A stretch of 64,000 nucleotides of DNA. It comes from Aradus depressus (Eukaryota; Arthropoda; Insecta; Hemiptera; Aradidae). Position numbers and translations under genes: made by a program. The notes under the pieces were generated by a model, which saw nothing but the letters and a program-made list of their open reading frames with translations, ran no database searches and had not been told where the DNA came from. This document shows, piece by piece, positions 1 through 10,556 of the stretch. Numbering within the stretch: position 1 is the stretch's first letter; each line of letters opens with the position of its first letter. The DNA lies in contig OY759214.1 of assembly GCA_963662175.1 (NCBI GenBank), positions 98,418,115 to 98,482,114 of the forward strand, in the 5' to 3' direction.

Positions 1-239
1 ATTATTATCAAATATCAGTTAAAATATACACATCTCTTTATTATTTCTTATTATTCAATTTAAACCTTATTATTTATTTATTTTTTATCTGAGAACGCAT
101 TTAAGACAAAATGTGGCCAAGATTACAACGCACTGAATTTTAATTTTTTAATATTAAAATTTGAATATTTTTCCTGGTTGTAAATAGCAATAACTCATGG
201 AAAGAAAAATAATAATAATTTTTAAATTTTTCACATTTC
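1..239. other. AT-rich sequence, no gene seen
   Basis: Low-complexity AT-rich DNA leading into the Jockey fragment. I see no coding signal, tRNA or recognisable repeat boundary here. Confidence 0.5.
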
Positions 240-829
240 CACTATCTAGGCTTCATACTCGACAAACGACTAACTTGGAATCCTCACACGAGACAGAAAT
301 GACCAGATGTTATAAACTTTTACTAAGACTACTAGACACAAGATCCAAATCAACTTTGAAAACAAAACGACATATACAACGCAGTACTCTAACCTATGTG
401 GAATTCCGGACTTGAACTCTGGGGTTCTGCCAAGGCTTCCAATCCTTTCAATTCAAAATCCTTCGTAAAATAGCCAATGCGCCTTATTACGTCTCCAACA
501 AAACTCTTCACACTGACCTTAACGTACCTTTTGTCACCGAAGTCGTTAAATCCAAGTATAAAATATTATTTTCCCTTTTTAGTTCCCATAATAATCCTCC
601 GACTGTGCCCTACATTCTGCCATACTTCCCCAACGACGGCTTAAGCGTCAATGGCCTAGAGACTTCCTTAGCAGCAGCCGTGACAGTGATTAGTTACAAA
701 TGAGAGGAAATCAGTGACTAGGGAGTATCACCACTGGGTGATTTCTCCCCTCTTGACATTGCCATTATCTCTCTATTAGCACATTTGCTTGTATTTATTT
801 TTATAGTTGTAAATAAAAATAAAAAAAGT
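240..829 (+). pseudogene. Decayed Jockey-type ORF2 3' fragment with 3' UTR
   Basis: This is the C-terminal part of a non-LTR retrotransposon polymerase, broken by frameshifts. In one frame LDKRLTW-like text appears near 250, and after a shift a stretch near 420-560 reads LWGSAK, IANAPYYVSN and LNVPFV. The intact Jockey ORF2 at 12810-15518 has the matching LDRRLTW, IWGSAKK, IANAPFYVSN and LNIPFV. After the stop near 700 comes a short 3' UTR ending in an A-rich tail near 812-829. The same UTR sequence recurs inverted at 17815-17965, so this is a sister subfamily of the 12.7 kb element. It is a dead 5'-truncated insertion. Confidence 0.8.
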
Positions 830-924
830 TTCACAACGAAGTAGAAAATGTATTATCTTAATATATTTTATTTTGTTGTCATATTCACTTAAAAAAATTG
901 TGAAGACTATTTAATGTTTTTTAA

Positions 925-1465
925 ACCGGAATTCCATTAATTCTGACTCCTTGATTTCAAAAATTTTAAAAAATACTTGTCTGTGCACACTATAAGTCCC
1001 CATAGAATGAATGAATATATCGACACGAAATTTTGTATGTTTCCAGAGCCCCATAAGAATGACAGATACTGATTTTCAGCCGAAATTACCTAAAAAGGGA
1101 GATTTAGGAGATCGCTTAACACAAAAAACTCAATGACTAGGTAATGTAATGACTTTATCGAGATGACATTTTATATATAAATTTAAAACCCTGTAATTAC
1201 CAGCCGCATCGGTTCAAGAGGACCTGAGATGAGGGTTTTCACTCAAAAACCTTATTTTTAGTGTTTTCTTCATCATACATCTGACTTACCTATGAAGATG
1301 CAGAAGAGAGGATGAGATAGATTTGTAGATGCAGTCTCACAGACAGCTTTTTTTTTTTCTCATCATTGGAATCAAGTGATCGAAAAGCATGAAATTTCGG
1401 TCAATGTTCAACATCGAATTTCTGACCGATTATATAACTTCTATACTTCGTATAGATGAGGTAGT
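925..1465. repeat. RepC pieces, head-to-head
   Basis: The part near 925-1250 reads in the forward RepC direction (ATCGACACGAAATTTTG, then CCATAAGAATGACA). The part near 1340-1465 is inverted and ends in the RepC hairpin CTATACTTCGTATAG. The two halves face each other, as in the larger RepC palindrome at 22960-24560. No ORF is present. Confidence 0.6.
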
Positions 1466-2202
1466 AAAAATTCTGTTGCGCATTTAAAGTACTTCAAAAT
1501 TAAAAATAATTTTTATTTAGGGAAACAAATGATACTCATAAGATGAGTAAATATGACAATCTTATGATAAGAAGTATTTATATATTTTCCGGCTTTAAGA
1601 CACGCCCAATAATTACATAAAAAAAACTTGTTTGTGAATCACCGGCACTTCCCCTCTGCATATTTATCAAATACATTTTTGCTCTCTCTGTATCAATATA
1701 AATAATACACTAATAAAAAAGTTTTTGTCGATACATTCATTGTATTGTCAGTTAGGCTTTTGAGTTGAGACCTTCCGATTCCACTGAAAACTAATTGACA
1801 AGTCCTTTATGGATCCCTCATATAATATTTTTTACTTATGGGTTGTTTAAGGAGATTCTGTTTTTTATATTAATATATATTTTTACAGCCTAGTAAATAT
1901 ACTATTGTAGAATAGTTTCAGGAAGAACTCCCAGCATCAGTATCTTTAATTTATTTGATGTTATTTTATTGTAAACTATTTTCTTATTGATCATAATAAT
2001 CTTTATGCAGAACATTCTTCATGACTCGACCTCTATGCTAAAATGTTTAGTTAGTGAAAATATATTTATAGATAACTATCAATTTTAATTAAAAAAGAAT
2101 CTTTATAAAAAGATTAAGAGTATGTGGTTACCTTTTGACAAAGATTTGATTTCCGTTCAAGATGGCTGAAGGTAAATTTATATGGTGTGTTTCACAATGA
2201 CA
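1466..2202. other. AT-rich DNA with a RepC fragment
   Basis: A minus-strand RepC fragment lies near 1625-1810: it has the TGAATCACCGGC end and GTCGATACATTCATT. The rest is AT-rich with no gene seen. Confidence 0.45.
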
Positions 2203-2480
2203 TTGTTAGTCATTATGACTCATGTCCGAGCTTTAATTACAAGGTCATATCGCCTACTACCAGAGCGGTTTTTCATTCTATAATTAAATGTTGCCTACCC
2301 AGGTTTAGTTTCCTAAGTTAAGGGGTCTCTGACGAGCACAGGATCGGAACCATCGTTTAACATCCCATTCGAAGGAGGGCCTGCTCAAGGTTTTTTTACC
2401 TTCAGATAAAAAAATTGAGGGCCGGGTTTCGAACTCGCGATCTTGAGCCCAGTAGGCTAGAACGCTACCAGCGCCCTCCA
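2203..2480 (-). mobile_element. SINE-A copy, diverged
   Basis: On the minus strand the copy starts with a tRNA-like head near 2480 (GGGCGCTGGTAGCGTT) with an RGTTCGAAACCC-type B box, and runs to the GAGTCATAATGA end near 2203. It has several indels against the reference copy at 32383-32724. Confidence 0.75.
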
Positions 2481-2750
2481 TTGTTGATTTCTAAATGTGA
2501 GAGGTATGCAATGTTGTATAACAGTCACCATCCAGATGCAATTAAAAAAATCAACTGCAGATGCACCGTTGAGGTAGAAACAAAATATTGAACTGATTGA
2601 GAAGACGATATTTGGCTGAAAAAAAGACAGGTAAGTTCAAGCAACTTTAATTATTTTGCTTTATGGAATATATATAAATACAATTTATAAATTTAATTTA
2701 ATTAAAATACAGAACATGTTTATAGAAGATAACCATATAGTTATGAGTGA
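2481..2750. other. AT-rich DNA, possible 3' UTR of the minus-strand exon
   Basis: Directly downstream (minus strand) of the candidate terminal exon at 2751-2867. ATTAAA-like hexamers lie on the minus strand near 2690-2705, which would suit a 3' UTR. Nothing else is recognised. Confidence 0.3.
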
Positions 2751-2867
2751 TTACAGTTTTAGTTCTCCATTTTCCATGTGATATCTTCGCATTGCAGTTC
2801 TCAACGTTTTGAATGATTCAGATGACGCCTCGAAACTCATCGCCTTACTCAGACGCGATTTGTTTTT
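2751..2867 (-). CDS. Candidate 3'-terminal coding exon, possibly of the rols/TANC-like gene
   Basis: On the minus strand a pyrimidine-leaning stretch with a CTAAT branch-like motif leads to TTTATTGCAG, a good 3' splice acceptor. From there an open frame of 38 codons runs KNKSRLSKAMSFEASSES... to GGELKL-like ENGELKL and a TAA stop. Codon use looks coding, with GC-rich third positions unlike the flanks. The exon begins in phase 0, and the ankyrin exon 2.7 kb upstream on the same strand ends in phase 0, so splicing between them would keep the frame. Known TANC proteins continue with more ankyrin and TPR sequence, so a direct join would make a short isoform. Alternatively the frame continues upstream into a hydrophobic stretch (LIMIALILSICLL) and is a small unspliced ORF from 2987. 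The plus-strand ORF here is a shadow. I do not recognise the protein. Confidence 0.4.
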   Translation of the reverse strand, partial: KNKSRLSKAMSFEASSESFKTLRTAMRRYHMENGELKL

Positions 2868-3169
2868 CTGCAATAAACATATGGATAGGATTAGTGCAAT
2901 CATAATCAAATTGCTTGTGCAACGACGATCAATGCTAGCAAACAAACCCTTGTCATCTATTTTAGTGAATGTTTGTTTAAAATTCAAGTTAAATGTTCGT
3001 CAAAGATCTTTTATAGAGTGAGAACGGTTGAAAGAGATTCTTAAAAAACAGCTCTTAAAATAAATCCAGTTAAATATTTTATAAAAGATATTTATAAAGA
3101 TCTATCTTGATACCTCCTTTATTAGCCTTTATTATTCAGCTGAAAAATAATGGATGACGTCTTTATGGT

Positions 3170-3285
3170 CTTCACAGGCAGGAATTTCTATTTTATTTTT
3201 GGATTCAAGGGGTGGGAAAATATGAAATTTCGGTAAAACTTACAATCGAATTTTTGGCTAATTATGTAACTTCTTAGTGTCCCTA
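3170..3285 (-). repeat. RepC fragment
   Basis: Inverted RepC end: ATGAAATTTCGGTAAAAC, ATCGAATTTTTGGC and ATTATGTAACTTC match the hairpin-proximal end of other copies. Confidence 0.55.
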
Positions 3286-3299
3286 AATGATTGGATTAT

Positions 3300-3600
3300 T
3301 TAGATTAGGAGCAAGCAGGGATTCTACGCAGAGGATTGGAAGGTTGGGCTGTGAGATAAGCCGAGATAGGATATAAAGAGGATTGCGCTTGTGTTGTCCG
3401 AGGTAGCTGCTGCCAAGGTGTCAGTCGGTCCCTGTGTCAGATCTAGAACAGTTCAGTCCAAGATGCCAACCTCTGTACAGCCCTCTGTCTGTTGTCATCC
3501 TGCATCGCCTAACTCGGCCCAAGATGCCAGCTTTGACACTGTTGAAATATTATACCTGGTAAGTGATCTCGTTAATAAAAGATTATACTAACTACTAAGA
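3300..3600 (+). promoter_or_regulatory. GC-richer TATA-containing block: first exon or solo LTR
   Basis: A block clearly richer in GC than its flanks. TATAAAG lies at 3372-3378, a 66-codon open frame starts at 3391 (MLSEVAAAK...), a textbook donor CCTG|GTAAGTG sits at 3558/3559, and AATAAAA follows at 3574-3580. This fits either a Pol II promoter with a first coding exon, or a solo LTR carrying TATA and poly(A) signals. I see no matching second LTR, primer-binding site or clear target duplication. The short protein is not recognised. Confidence 0.35.
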
Positions 3601-3613
3601 GTTGATAATAAAA

Positions 3614-3755
3614 TATGTGCAGATCGGTGCTGAACGAAACTTTCTCATAGGGCTGTCTATGGGCTTGAGTTTGAGTAATACTACGGATGTGGGAGCCCAC
3701 AAACAGGCCTTTGGGAAAGCTCTATGCAGCTCCGACCCTGCACATATTTATTTAT
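3614..3755. mobile_element. Small MITE with ~22-bp inverted ends
   Basis: The left end AAATATGTGCAG.TCGGTGCTG is matched in inverted form at the right end (CAGCTCCGACCCTGCACAT). There is no coding capacity. The superfamily is unknown. Confidence 0.5.
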
Positions 3756-3869
3756 TTATTCAAAAATTATGAGTTGGCCATGATTATATATAATTTATTT
3801 TATTTTAATTTTTTTCTGGGACCTATTTTAAGCAAAATACAAGAGACTTTCCTTTTCAATATATTACAA

Positions 3870-4310
3870 AACGAAATTCATTGAAGCCATTTAGGAGATT
3901 TTCTTTTAATTGAACGTAAATGTTAACGATCTGATTTTTCGCCAAAACTTCAAGAGATCTCTGAGAACCGTCAGTTATTGGACAGCAGCTTTCAAACAAA
4001 ACGCTAAGAGGTTTGGAAGATGCGAAAGTTTTAATGTTCTAACTTCCGTTTTGAATTACAATGATAACAATTTTGCACAGCTTTAGCCCTCATCTGAACA
4101 AATATTTTAAAACAATTTTTAAAAAACTTTGTTGAAAATCAAATTACTGACGAAGTTTCAGTTTTTGGCTTACATTATCTCAGTTAAGATTTTCGTTAGT
4201 TTCGGCTAAAGGGGGCAGAGATCTCTTCAAATAAGTCTTGCTTTTACGTTCAATTGAACTAAAGCCTTCTCCAAAACAGCTCTAAGTAATTTCGCAAAGT
4301 AATATATAGA
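3870..4310. repeat. Foldback element with ~100-bp arms
   Basis: Left arm 3870-3975 and right arm 4205-4310 are imperfect reverse complements: both carry TTGAACGTAAA and CTTCAAGAGATCTCTG-like blocks in the same order. The spacer of about 230 bp is non-coding. Confidence 0.5.
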
Positions 4311-5590
4311 AGAGGAATGCCTCCTTTATGTACCATAGTACAGTGTTCGAAAAACGACGAAAACAGACATTTTCCTGAAATGGAAAATCACATTTTGATC
4401 CTGGGGTGACTACATAAGTTTCCAAGTGGGAAAGTAAAAATCGAATTTGTTCAGAAAAAAAATTAACATTTTTTTATATTTGAATTTATAATTTCAAAAC
4501 TACCACAATCTATTAGAATAATTAGTTTCTACCAAATCCGGACTTGTCCCACAAACGAAGTTTGTGAAAAATTAGTGTTTCTTTAAAAAAAATAAATATT
4601 GACATATATACATATTAATTTTATATATAACAATTTGTGAAAATATCTTGAGAAATTTTATAAAATTCCTTGGAGGTTGTTCACAAATATTACAAAAAAA
4701 TGTACTAAATTTGATACTAATACTGAAGAGAGACTGATCTTTTCCAATTCCTTAAAAATACATTTTTTTTACTCTGTTTTCGCTATCAACTTTTCAATAT
4801 AAAAAACAAATGAAAGTATTTTACAACCCCAAAAATAACTTTACTCTCTGTATTCTTCCATTGTCAGATTATTATTAACTTTATAATTTTTCTAAACTCT
4901 TCTTAACTTTTCCTTCTTATCATTTTCTTCCATTTCCTTTTCTTCATTAATTTTCCTTCGTATTATCTCTCAAAATAAATTTAGTAAGCTTGGCCATCTA
5001 CAACCATTTTATCGTTTAATTTTGTAAATTACAGAAATATGTACTATTTAAAAGACTAATTTAGTTTTATGTATATATATTTATCTCACAATGTTGTAAA
5101 TCTAAACTTATGTCAATAAAGGCCTATTATTTTTATTATTTATCGCATATTTTGTTTCCTTCATACCATAGCCCTCTAACTGATTGAACTAAGTAAATAG
5201 AAAAATGGACAAATGATGTCAATAAGATGTAGGGAATTTAGGATGTCAATGTGGCACTTTCATTTTGTCCGAATACACTTTTACGATCTATGTCGATATT
5301 AAGAGAATTTATAAAGAATTGTTCAACATTTATATTGACTAATTAAACAAAGTTATTTTTAGTTATTTCTATTGTACATATGTTAATACAGACCTTGAAA
5401 AAGGCACACTCAAGTGCCAAAAACTTGGCAGAAATTCTAGGTGTTTGTTTTTATCGATGACAAGCCTGATTGATCTCTCCCATCCTATTTACACCGTTGG
5501 TCAATCCTGCAACATATATACGTTGTTTTTCTGAGTGTATTATGTACTATATATAATATTGTACAGGGAGGGTACTGACCCCTAAATGTG
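4311..5590. other. Long AT-rich intron-like stretch
   Basis: I see no exon. The part near 5240-5400 shares an ACGATCTATGTCGATAT motif with 47200-47320, so it holds another interspersed repeat. If the exons at 2751 and 5597 belong together, this is intron. Confidence 0.4.
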
Positions 5591-5596
5591 ACTCAC

Positions 5597-5778
5597 CTGT
5601 ACGATGGTTGGGTTGCCCTGTGTGGCGGCATGGTCTAGGGGCACCTTGCCAGTGTGGTCCACCTGATTCACCTCCGCACCTCGATCCAGGAGACACTGTA
5701 CTGCCTGGAAGCGGCCCTTCTGACAGGACCAGCCCAGGGCAGTCACACCCTCCATGTCCTCTTTACCAATATCAGCTC
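5597..5778 (-). CDS. rols: Internal exon of a rolling pebbles/TANC homologue (ankyrin repeats)
   Basis: A 182-bp exon on the minus strand, bounded by acceptor TTGAACCAG|GAGCTG and donor GTACAG|GTGAGT. It enters in phase 1 (two bases finish a Gly codon) and leaves in phase 0, encoding about 60 residues. These form two ankyrin-type units: GADIGKEDMEGVTALGWSC, then KGRFQAVQCLLDRGAEVNQ and VDHTGKVPLDHAATQGNP. The phrase LGWSC.KG...AVQ.LLDRGAE..Q.D..G..PLD.AA.G is characteristic of TANC proteins and Drosophila Rolling pebbles, where the vertebrate motif reads SALSWACLKGH. These are large scaffolds with an NTPase-like, an ankyrin and a TPR region; Rols links the fusion receptor complex to the cytoskeleton in myoblast fusion, and TANC acts at synapses. 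Other exons must lie outside the window or in other frames. The plus-strand ORF here is a shadow. Confidence 0.82.
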
Positions 5779-5849
5779 CTGGTTCAACACAACACAATAA
5801 GTTGAACACTATGTTTAAAACACATTTTATTTTTTCCCATAATTTTTAG

Positions 5850-6151
5850 TTATTGACCCATGCTCATGCCTGGGCTTTTACTATGAGCTCTGGTGGACAT
5901 GAGCGACTCTACTGGTGTCCTAAATTTTGTCTACCCAGGTTCATTCAGCTAGGGTAATTGGTCTTTAACGAGTACCTGACATCGTACAGACTCGGGACCA
6001 CCGCTTAAGATCCCATCCGTATAACGACGTGCTCAAGGTTTTTTTTACCTAGGTACTAAATAAAAAACTTAAGGGCTTCGGACGGATTATGGACCCCGCG
6101 ATTTTGAGCTCAGTAAGCAAGCATGCTATCTCTAAGCTACCGGCGCCGTCA
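5850..6151 (-). mobile_element. SINE-A copy
   Basis: Minus strand: head GGCGCCGGTAGCTTAGAGAT near 6150, body TAAGCGGTGGTCCCGAGTC, tail near 5856. It has a damaged B box and lies in the presumed rols intron. Confidence 0.75.
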
Positions 6152-6396
6152 TGTATAATAAGTATTTAATTGATCAGTTTTTAATATTGACTACCATACC
6201 ATATAAAACATAATATTTTTAAATTGTTTCATTCTATCAAAAAAGGTTTGATGTTTGGGGAGACCGAAGGCCAATCTTTGTTTGTTTTCAAACCATTTTT
6301 ATCAAATTAACATTATACCGGTCTCAAATCAAGGATATTCTTCCTAAACTTGAAAAATAATTATGTAAATTAATTGGTTAACAATTAATGTGCAAA

Positions 6397-6688
6397 CATG
6401 TTACCGAGGCCCTTAGTTTATTTTATCTGGGAGGTAAAATAAACTTAAGCACGCCGTCCTTCGGATGGGACGTTAAGCGATGGTCCCGAGCCTGTACGAT
6501 GTCAGGTACTCGTTAAAGACCCCTACCCTAGATGAATAAAAATTTAGGATAGGCAAAATTTAGGACTCCCACAGTAGAGTCGGGCTCATGTCCACCAGAG
6601 TGACGAAAGAGCGCTCTGGTAGTAGGCGATATGACCTCGTAGTTAAAAGCCCGGGCATGAGTCATAAAACCTAACCTGTTACGAGGAA
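6397..6688 (+). mobile_element. SINE-A copy, head missing
   Basis: Begins inside the element at CCGAGGCCCTTAGTTTATTT and runs through to GAGTCATAAAACCTAACCT, so the tRNA head is lost and the AACCT-type tail is kept. Close in sequence to the reference copy. Confidence 0.85.
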
Positions 6689-7457
6689 CCACATGACTAC
6701 AGACAAAACAACTTAATCATTCTAACATAAAGACATCAAATTTGACTGCAAAAATGAAGCTAAAAACTAACAAACCTTGATCGGCAACGTCAAATTTCCC
6801 CCATCTTGCTAAATATAGATCAAAGTAGAAAATGCTTAACTTAAAAGAAGAACAACGGAACAACGGGTTCAAATTCCATTTGGTCCTCTTCCTTCCAGTG
6901 GATGTTAATAATAGAAGTGCAGTCTATAGGTCAACATGTTTCGAGCTGTGCAAACAACATCCTTTTAAAGTACTTTGTTTCATTTTAGTATACATTTTTG
7001 CGAGTTGTATCAATAAAGCAGAAAATACTAATAAAAAAGTACTACTTTTTTATTACATATATTGCCTAATTTCATAGAAATATATACAAATAGTGTTTCG
7101 GTTTAGGCTTACGACATCGTCAGCACAAAGTTAGTAAACAGTAACATTTAAGTTTGTTAAATTGGCTTATTCATATAATCCTGAGGCTACCTGAGAGGAG
7201 GGAAGTCCTACTGTCTTAACGGAAAATTCTAAGTGTGAAAATAATTAGGTTTAAGCATAAACATCAAAAAATTATAGGAATAAATCCAAATAAACAGAGA
7301 AAATGGTATTCATTATAAAGAAGTGTATATAATAAATAAATGAAATAACATGGAAGTAATTAGAGAGAGAACAAGAAGAAAATAAAATAAAATAAATAGA
7401 TAATTTCTAAGTTGAGGAACGCGAACATATTGTGGAACTTGTAATAAATTAATAAAA
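6689..7457. other. AT-rich DNA with a RepD-like end
   Basis: Near 7086-7130 the text AGTGTTTCGGTTTAGGCTTA resembles an inverted RepD unit. An 81-codon plus-strand ORF at 6832 has no recognisable features and is probably chance. Confidence 0.35.
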
Positions 7458-7616
7458 CAAAGTTATTTTTGAAATATTGTCTAGTCCACTAAAGATATTT
7501 ACAAAACTACCGGTTTCGGCCTTACACCATATAGAACTGAAGATGGTGTAAGGCCGAAACCGGTAGTTTTGTAAATATCTTTGGTAGAATAGACAATATT
7601 TCAAAAATAAGTTTGT
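7458..7616. mobile_element. RepD foldback, ~70-bp arms
   Basis: Near-perfect palindrome: ACTACCGGTTTCGGCCTTAC on the left mirrors GTAAGGCCGAAACCGGTAGT on the right, extending through AATATTGTCTA.TCCAC on both sides. The centre is a short loop near 7535. The right arm contains CTGAAGATGG and then CCGAAACC, which resembles a hammerhead ribozyme core. Non-coding. Confidence 0.75.
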
Positions 7617-8006
7617 TTCATTTAAAATAAATAAATGTGTACATATGTATAGTAAATATGTAAATACACACTATATTATATCGAAGGGGGAAAAAATGTT
7701 GCTTCTATGGACAGAAAAATAAATAAAATTAATGAATAATAACAATAATTAATTAACCTGATAACGATAACAGAGGTGATAATTTGAAATGTGTTTGGAC
7801 GTTCAAACAATTCCTACGAACGTGTTTAACATTGTATTGTCTAATTTTCATAAAAATATATACATACATATATACAGTTGTCGGCTTACGTGAACACATA
7901 GTTTAACAATAACCGTTATTAATATAAATAATTATATAATAAATATAAATAATACTATTCCTTGTACATTGAAATTATTTAAGATTATAAAAAAAAAATT
8001 ATTCGT
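7617..8006. other. AT-rich DNA, nothing recognised
   Basis: No ORF, repeat boundary or regulatory pattern that I can support. Confidence 0.4.
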
Positions 8007-8008
8007 TA

Positions 8009-8270
8009 ATTGAGTGGTTGACGCAAAAAAGGTTCTAAACGCCAAAATAACACTTCCTTCCTCTGCCATGTTGAGAACTACTGGTGGCTGTTAGAACCTT
8101 CTTCCATGAGGCTCAACGCTGACGTGGGCTCAATACTACCAACTGCTGCTGTAACGGCAAAAAAAAACTTCCCTACACAGTCCCTAAGAGACCTATGGAA
8201 CCTGATTCCACAGAAATCTCATTTTCGACTAAAGTGGCGCTTAGAACCTTTTTCGCGTCAACCACTCAAT
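8009..8270. mobile_element. 262-bp MITE with ~37-bp TIRs and TA target duplication
   Basis: Ends ATTGAGTGGTTGACGC... and its inverted match GCGTCAACCACTCAAT agree over about 37 bp with two or so mismatches. TA lies immediately outside each end (8007-8008 and 8271-8272), as in Tc1/mariner-type insertions. The interior is non-coding. Confidence 0.8.
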
Positions 8271-8277
8271 TATTTAT

Positions 8278-8328
8278 TGTGACTCATGCCTGGGCTTTAA
8301 CTACGAGAACATATCGCCTACTATTGCT
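8278..8328 (-). mobile_element. SINE-A 3' tip fragment
   Basis: Only the last 50 bp remain: GTGACTCATGCCTGGGCTTT, then ATATCGCCTACTA. Confidence 0.7.
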
Positions 8329-8484
8329 AGAAGCCTGCTTTTCTTTGAATAACTTTGACAATGAATGAAAAAATAATAATAAATAACTCGAAATGAGAAA
8401 TGTGTATATAAATTAGTAGCTACTGGGTCCCACCTTCAGGGTCAACTGACAATGAGTCCCCAGAGCTTAGTAATTTTACAAAAA

Positions 8485-9730
8485 TACTTTTCATTTTTGG
8501 TTCAATGCTAGGGGTTGTTTTCCTTTGTGTAATACTTTTCATTTTTGGTTCAATGCTAGGGGTTGTTTTCCTTTGTGTAATACTTTTCATTTTTGGTTCA
8601 ATGCTAGGGTTGTTTTCCTTTGTGTAATACTTTTCATTTTTGGTTCAATGCTAGGGTTGTTTTCCTTTGTGTAATACTTTTCATTTTTGGTTCAATGCTA
8701 GGGTTGTTTTCCTTTGTGTAATACTTTTCATTTTTGGTTCAATGCTAGGGGTTGTTTTCCTTTGTGTAATACTTTTCATTTTTGGTTCAATGCTAGGGTT
8801 GTTTTCCTTTGTGTAATACTTTTCATTTTTGGTTCAATGCTAGGGTTGTTTTCCTTTGTGTAATACTTTTCATTTTTGGTTCAATGCTAGGGTTGTTTTC
8901 CTTTGTGTAATACTTTTCATTTTTGGTTCAATGCTAGGGGTTGTTTTCCTTTGTGTAATACTTTTCATTTTTGGTTCAATGCTAGGGTTGTTTTCCTTTG
9001 TGTAATACTTTTCATTTTTGGTTCAATGCTAGGGGTTGTTTTCCTTTGTGTAATACTTTTCATTTTTGGTTCAATGCTAGGGGTTGTTTTCCTTTGTGTA
9101 ATACTTTTCATTTTTGGTTCAATGCTAGGGGTTGTTTTCCTTTGTGTAATACTTTTCATTTTTGGTTCAATGCTAGGGGTTGTTTTCCTTTGTGTAATAC
9201 TTTTCATTTTTGGTTCAATGCTAGGGGTTGTTTTCCTTTGTGTAATACTTTTCATTTTTGGTTCAATGCTAGGGGTTGTTTTCCTTTGTGTAATACTTTT
9301 CATTTTTGGTTCAATGCTAGGGGTTGTTTTCCTTTGTGTAATACTTTTCATTTTTGGTTCAATGCTAGGGGTTGTTTTCCTTTGTGTAATACTTTTCATT
9401 TTTGGTTCAATGCTAGGGGTTGTTTTCCTTTGTGTAATACTTTTCATTTTTGGTTCAATGCTAGGGGTTGTTTTCCTTTGTGTAATACTTTTCATTTTTG
9501 GTTCAATGCTAGGGGTTGTTTTCCTTTGTGTAATACTTTTCATTTTTGGTTCAATGCTAGGGTTGTTTTCCTTTGTGTAATACTTTTCATTTTTGGTTCA
9601 ATGCTAGGGTTGTTTTCCTTTGTGTAATACTTTTCATTTTTGGTTCAATGCTAGGGGTTGTTTTCCTTTGTGTAATACTTTTCATTTTTGGTTCAATGCT
9701 AGGGTTGTTTTCCTTTGTGTAATACTTTTT
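8485..9730. repeat. 47/48-bp minisatellite, about 26 copies
   Basis: The tandem unit contains TTTTCATTTTTGGTTCAATG, then a run of three or four G, then TTGTTTTCCTTTGTGTAATA. Four-G units are 48 bp and dominate the central block (about 9030-9550), while three-G 47-bp units cluster at both sides. Because 48 is a multiple of three, the central block opens long reading frames on both strands (about 190-225 codons); these are repeats of a 16-residue word and are not genes. The uniform centre suggests recent expansion by unequal exchange. Confidence 0.97.
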
Positions 9731-10556
9731 AGAAAACATATTAATACCAATTAATTTTGAAAACAAAAATACAAGATTTATTTAAGAGTATCTAAGGTCA
9801 ATGTTGACCTAGTATGTTGGCGCTCATTTTGGCACTGTTTGCTAACTCTAAACTCTATTAATGATCTCTCTTATGTGAAATTGGCAATGATGTTTTGAAA
9901 CTATAGTCTTTATTTTAATTTGAGAAGAAGTAGATATTTATAGTGTAATTTGTTAATAGTTTGTTTATTTCCTCTCAGCCGACCCTCCCCTCAAAATGGC
10001 CAAGGTTAAAAATTTGGCTTTTATTGTCTTGAGTACAAAAAAACCTTTGGCCTACAGAACCCTAAAAATATCTTATTGAATTTGTCTGTTTTTGTATTAC
10101 TTATTATTTAAGTATTTTTCAAATTAGTCAGAAAATCTTACCTCTATTAGTTAAAATTTTGAAAAATGGATTTTTTCGCTGTTTCCTTATAAAGTCATTA
10201 TCTTTTCCTCATGTATTAGAAAAAAAAAAAAAAACTGAAAAACAAGCAAAAATAAAAATAATTACATTATTTAGTTATAATTATGCAAACTACATGAGTT
10301 AATTTGAGTGACGTTTGTGTATTTGAAAAATAAATAAATAATAATGAGAGTAAAAAGAATTTATCAATAGGTATCTCTTGTCCTATTAATACACAAAATA
10401 AAATGGTTTACAAATAACCTCATAAAATACATCGTAATAAAACAAAAAGTAAAATAAATTATTTTTATATAAACAAATATAACAAATATTTAAAATTTAC
10501 TGTAATTAACAAACAGTTAAATATTACTGCACTTAGGATATAAAATTAACACTATA
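9731..10556. other. AT-rich DNA, no gene seen
   Basis: Contains a 15-A run near 10220. I see no supported feature. Confidence 0.4.

Noticed and set aside
2809..3021. 70-codon plus-strand ORF
   Set aside because: It is antisense to the better-supported minus-strand exon with its splice acceptor.
8903..9627. Long ORFs (192-225 codons) on both strands
   Set aside because: They are translations of a 48-bp tandem repeat, whose length is a multiple of three; the same word repeats in every frame.
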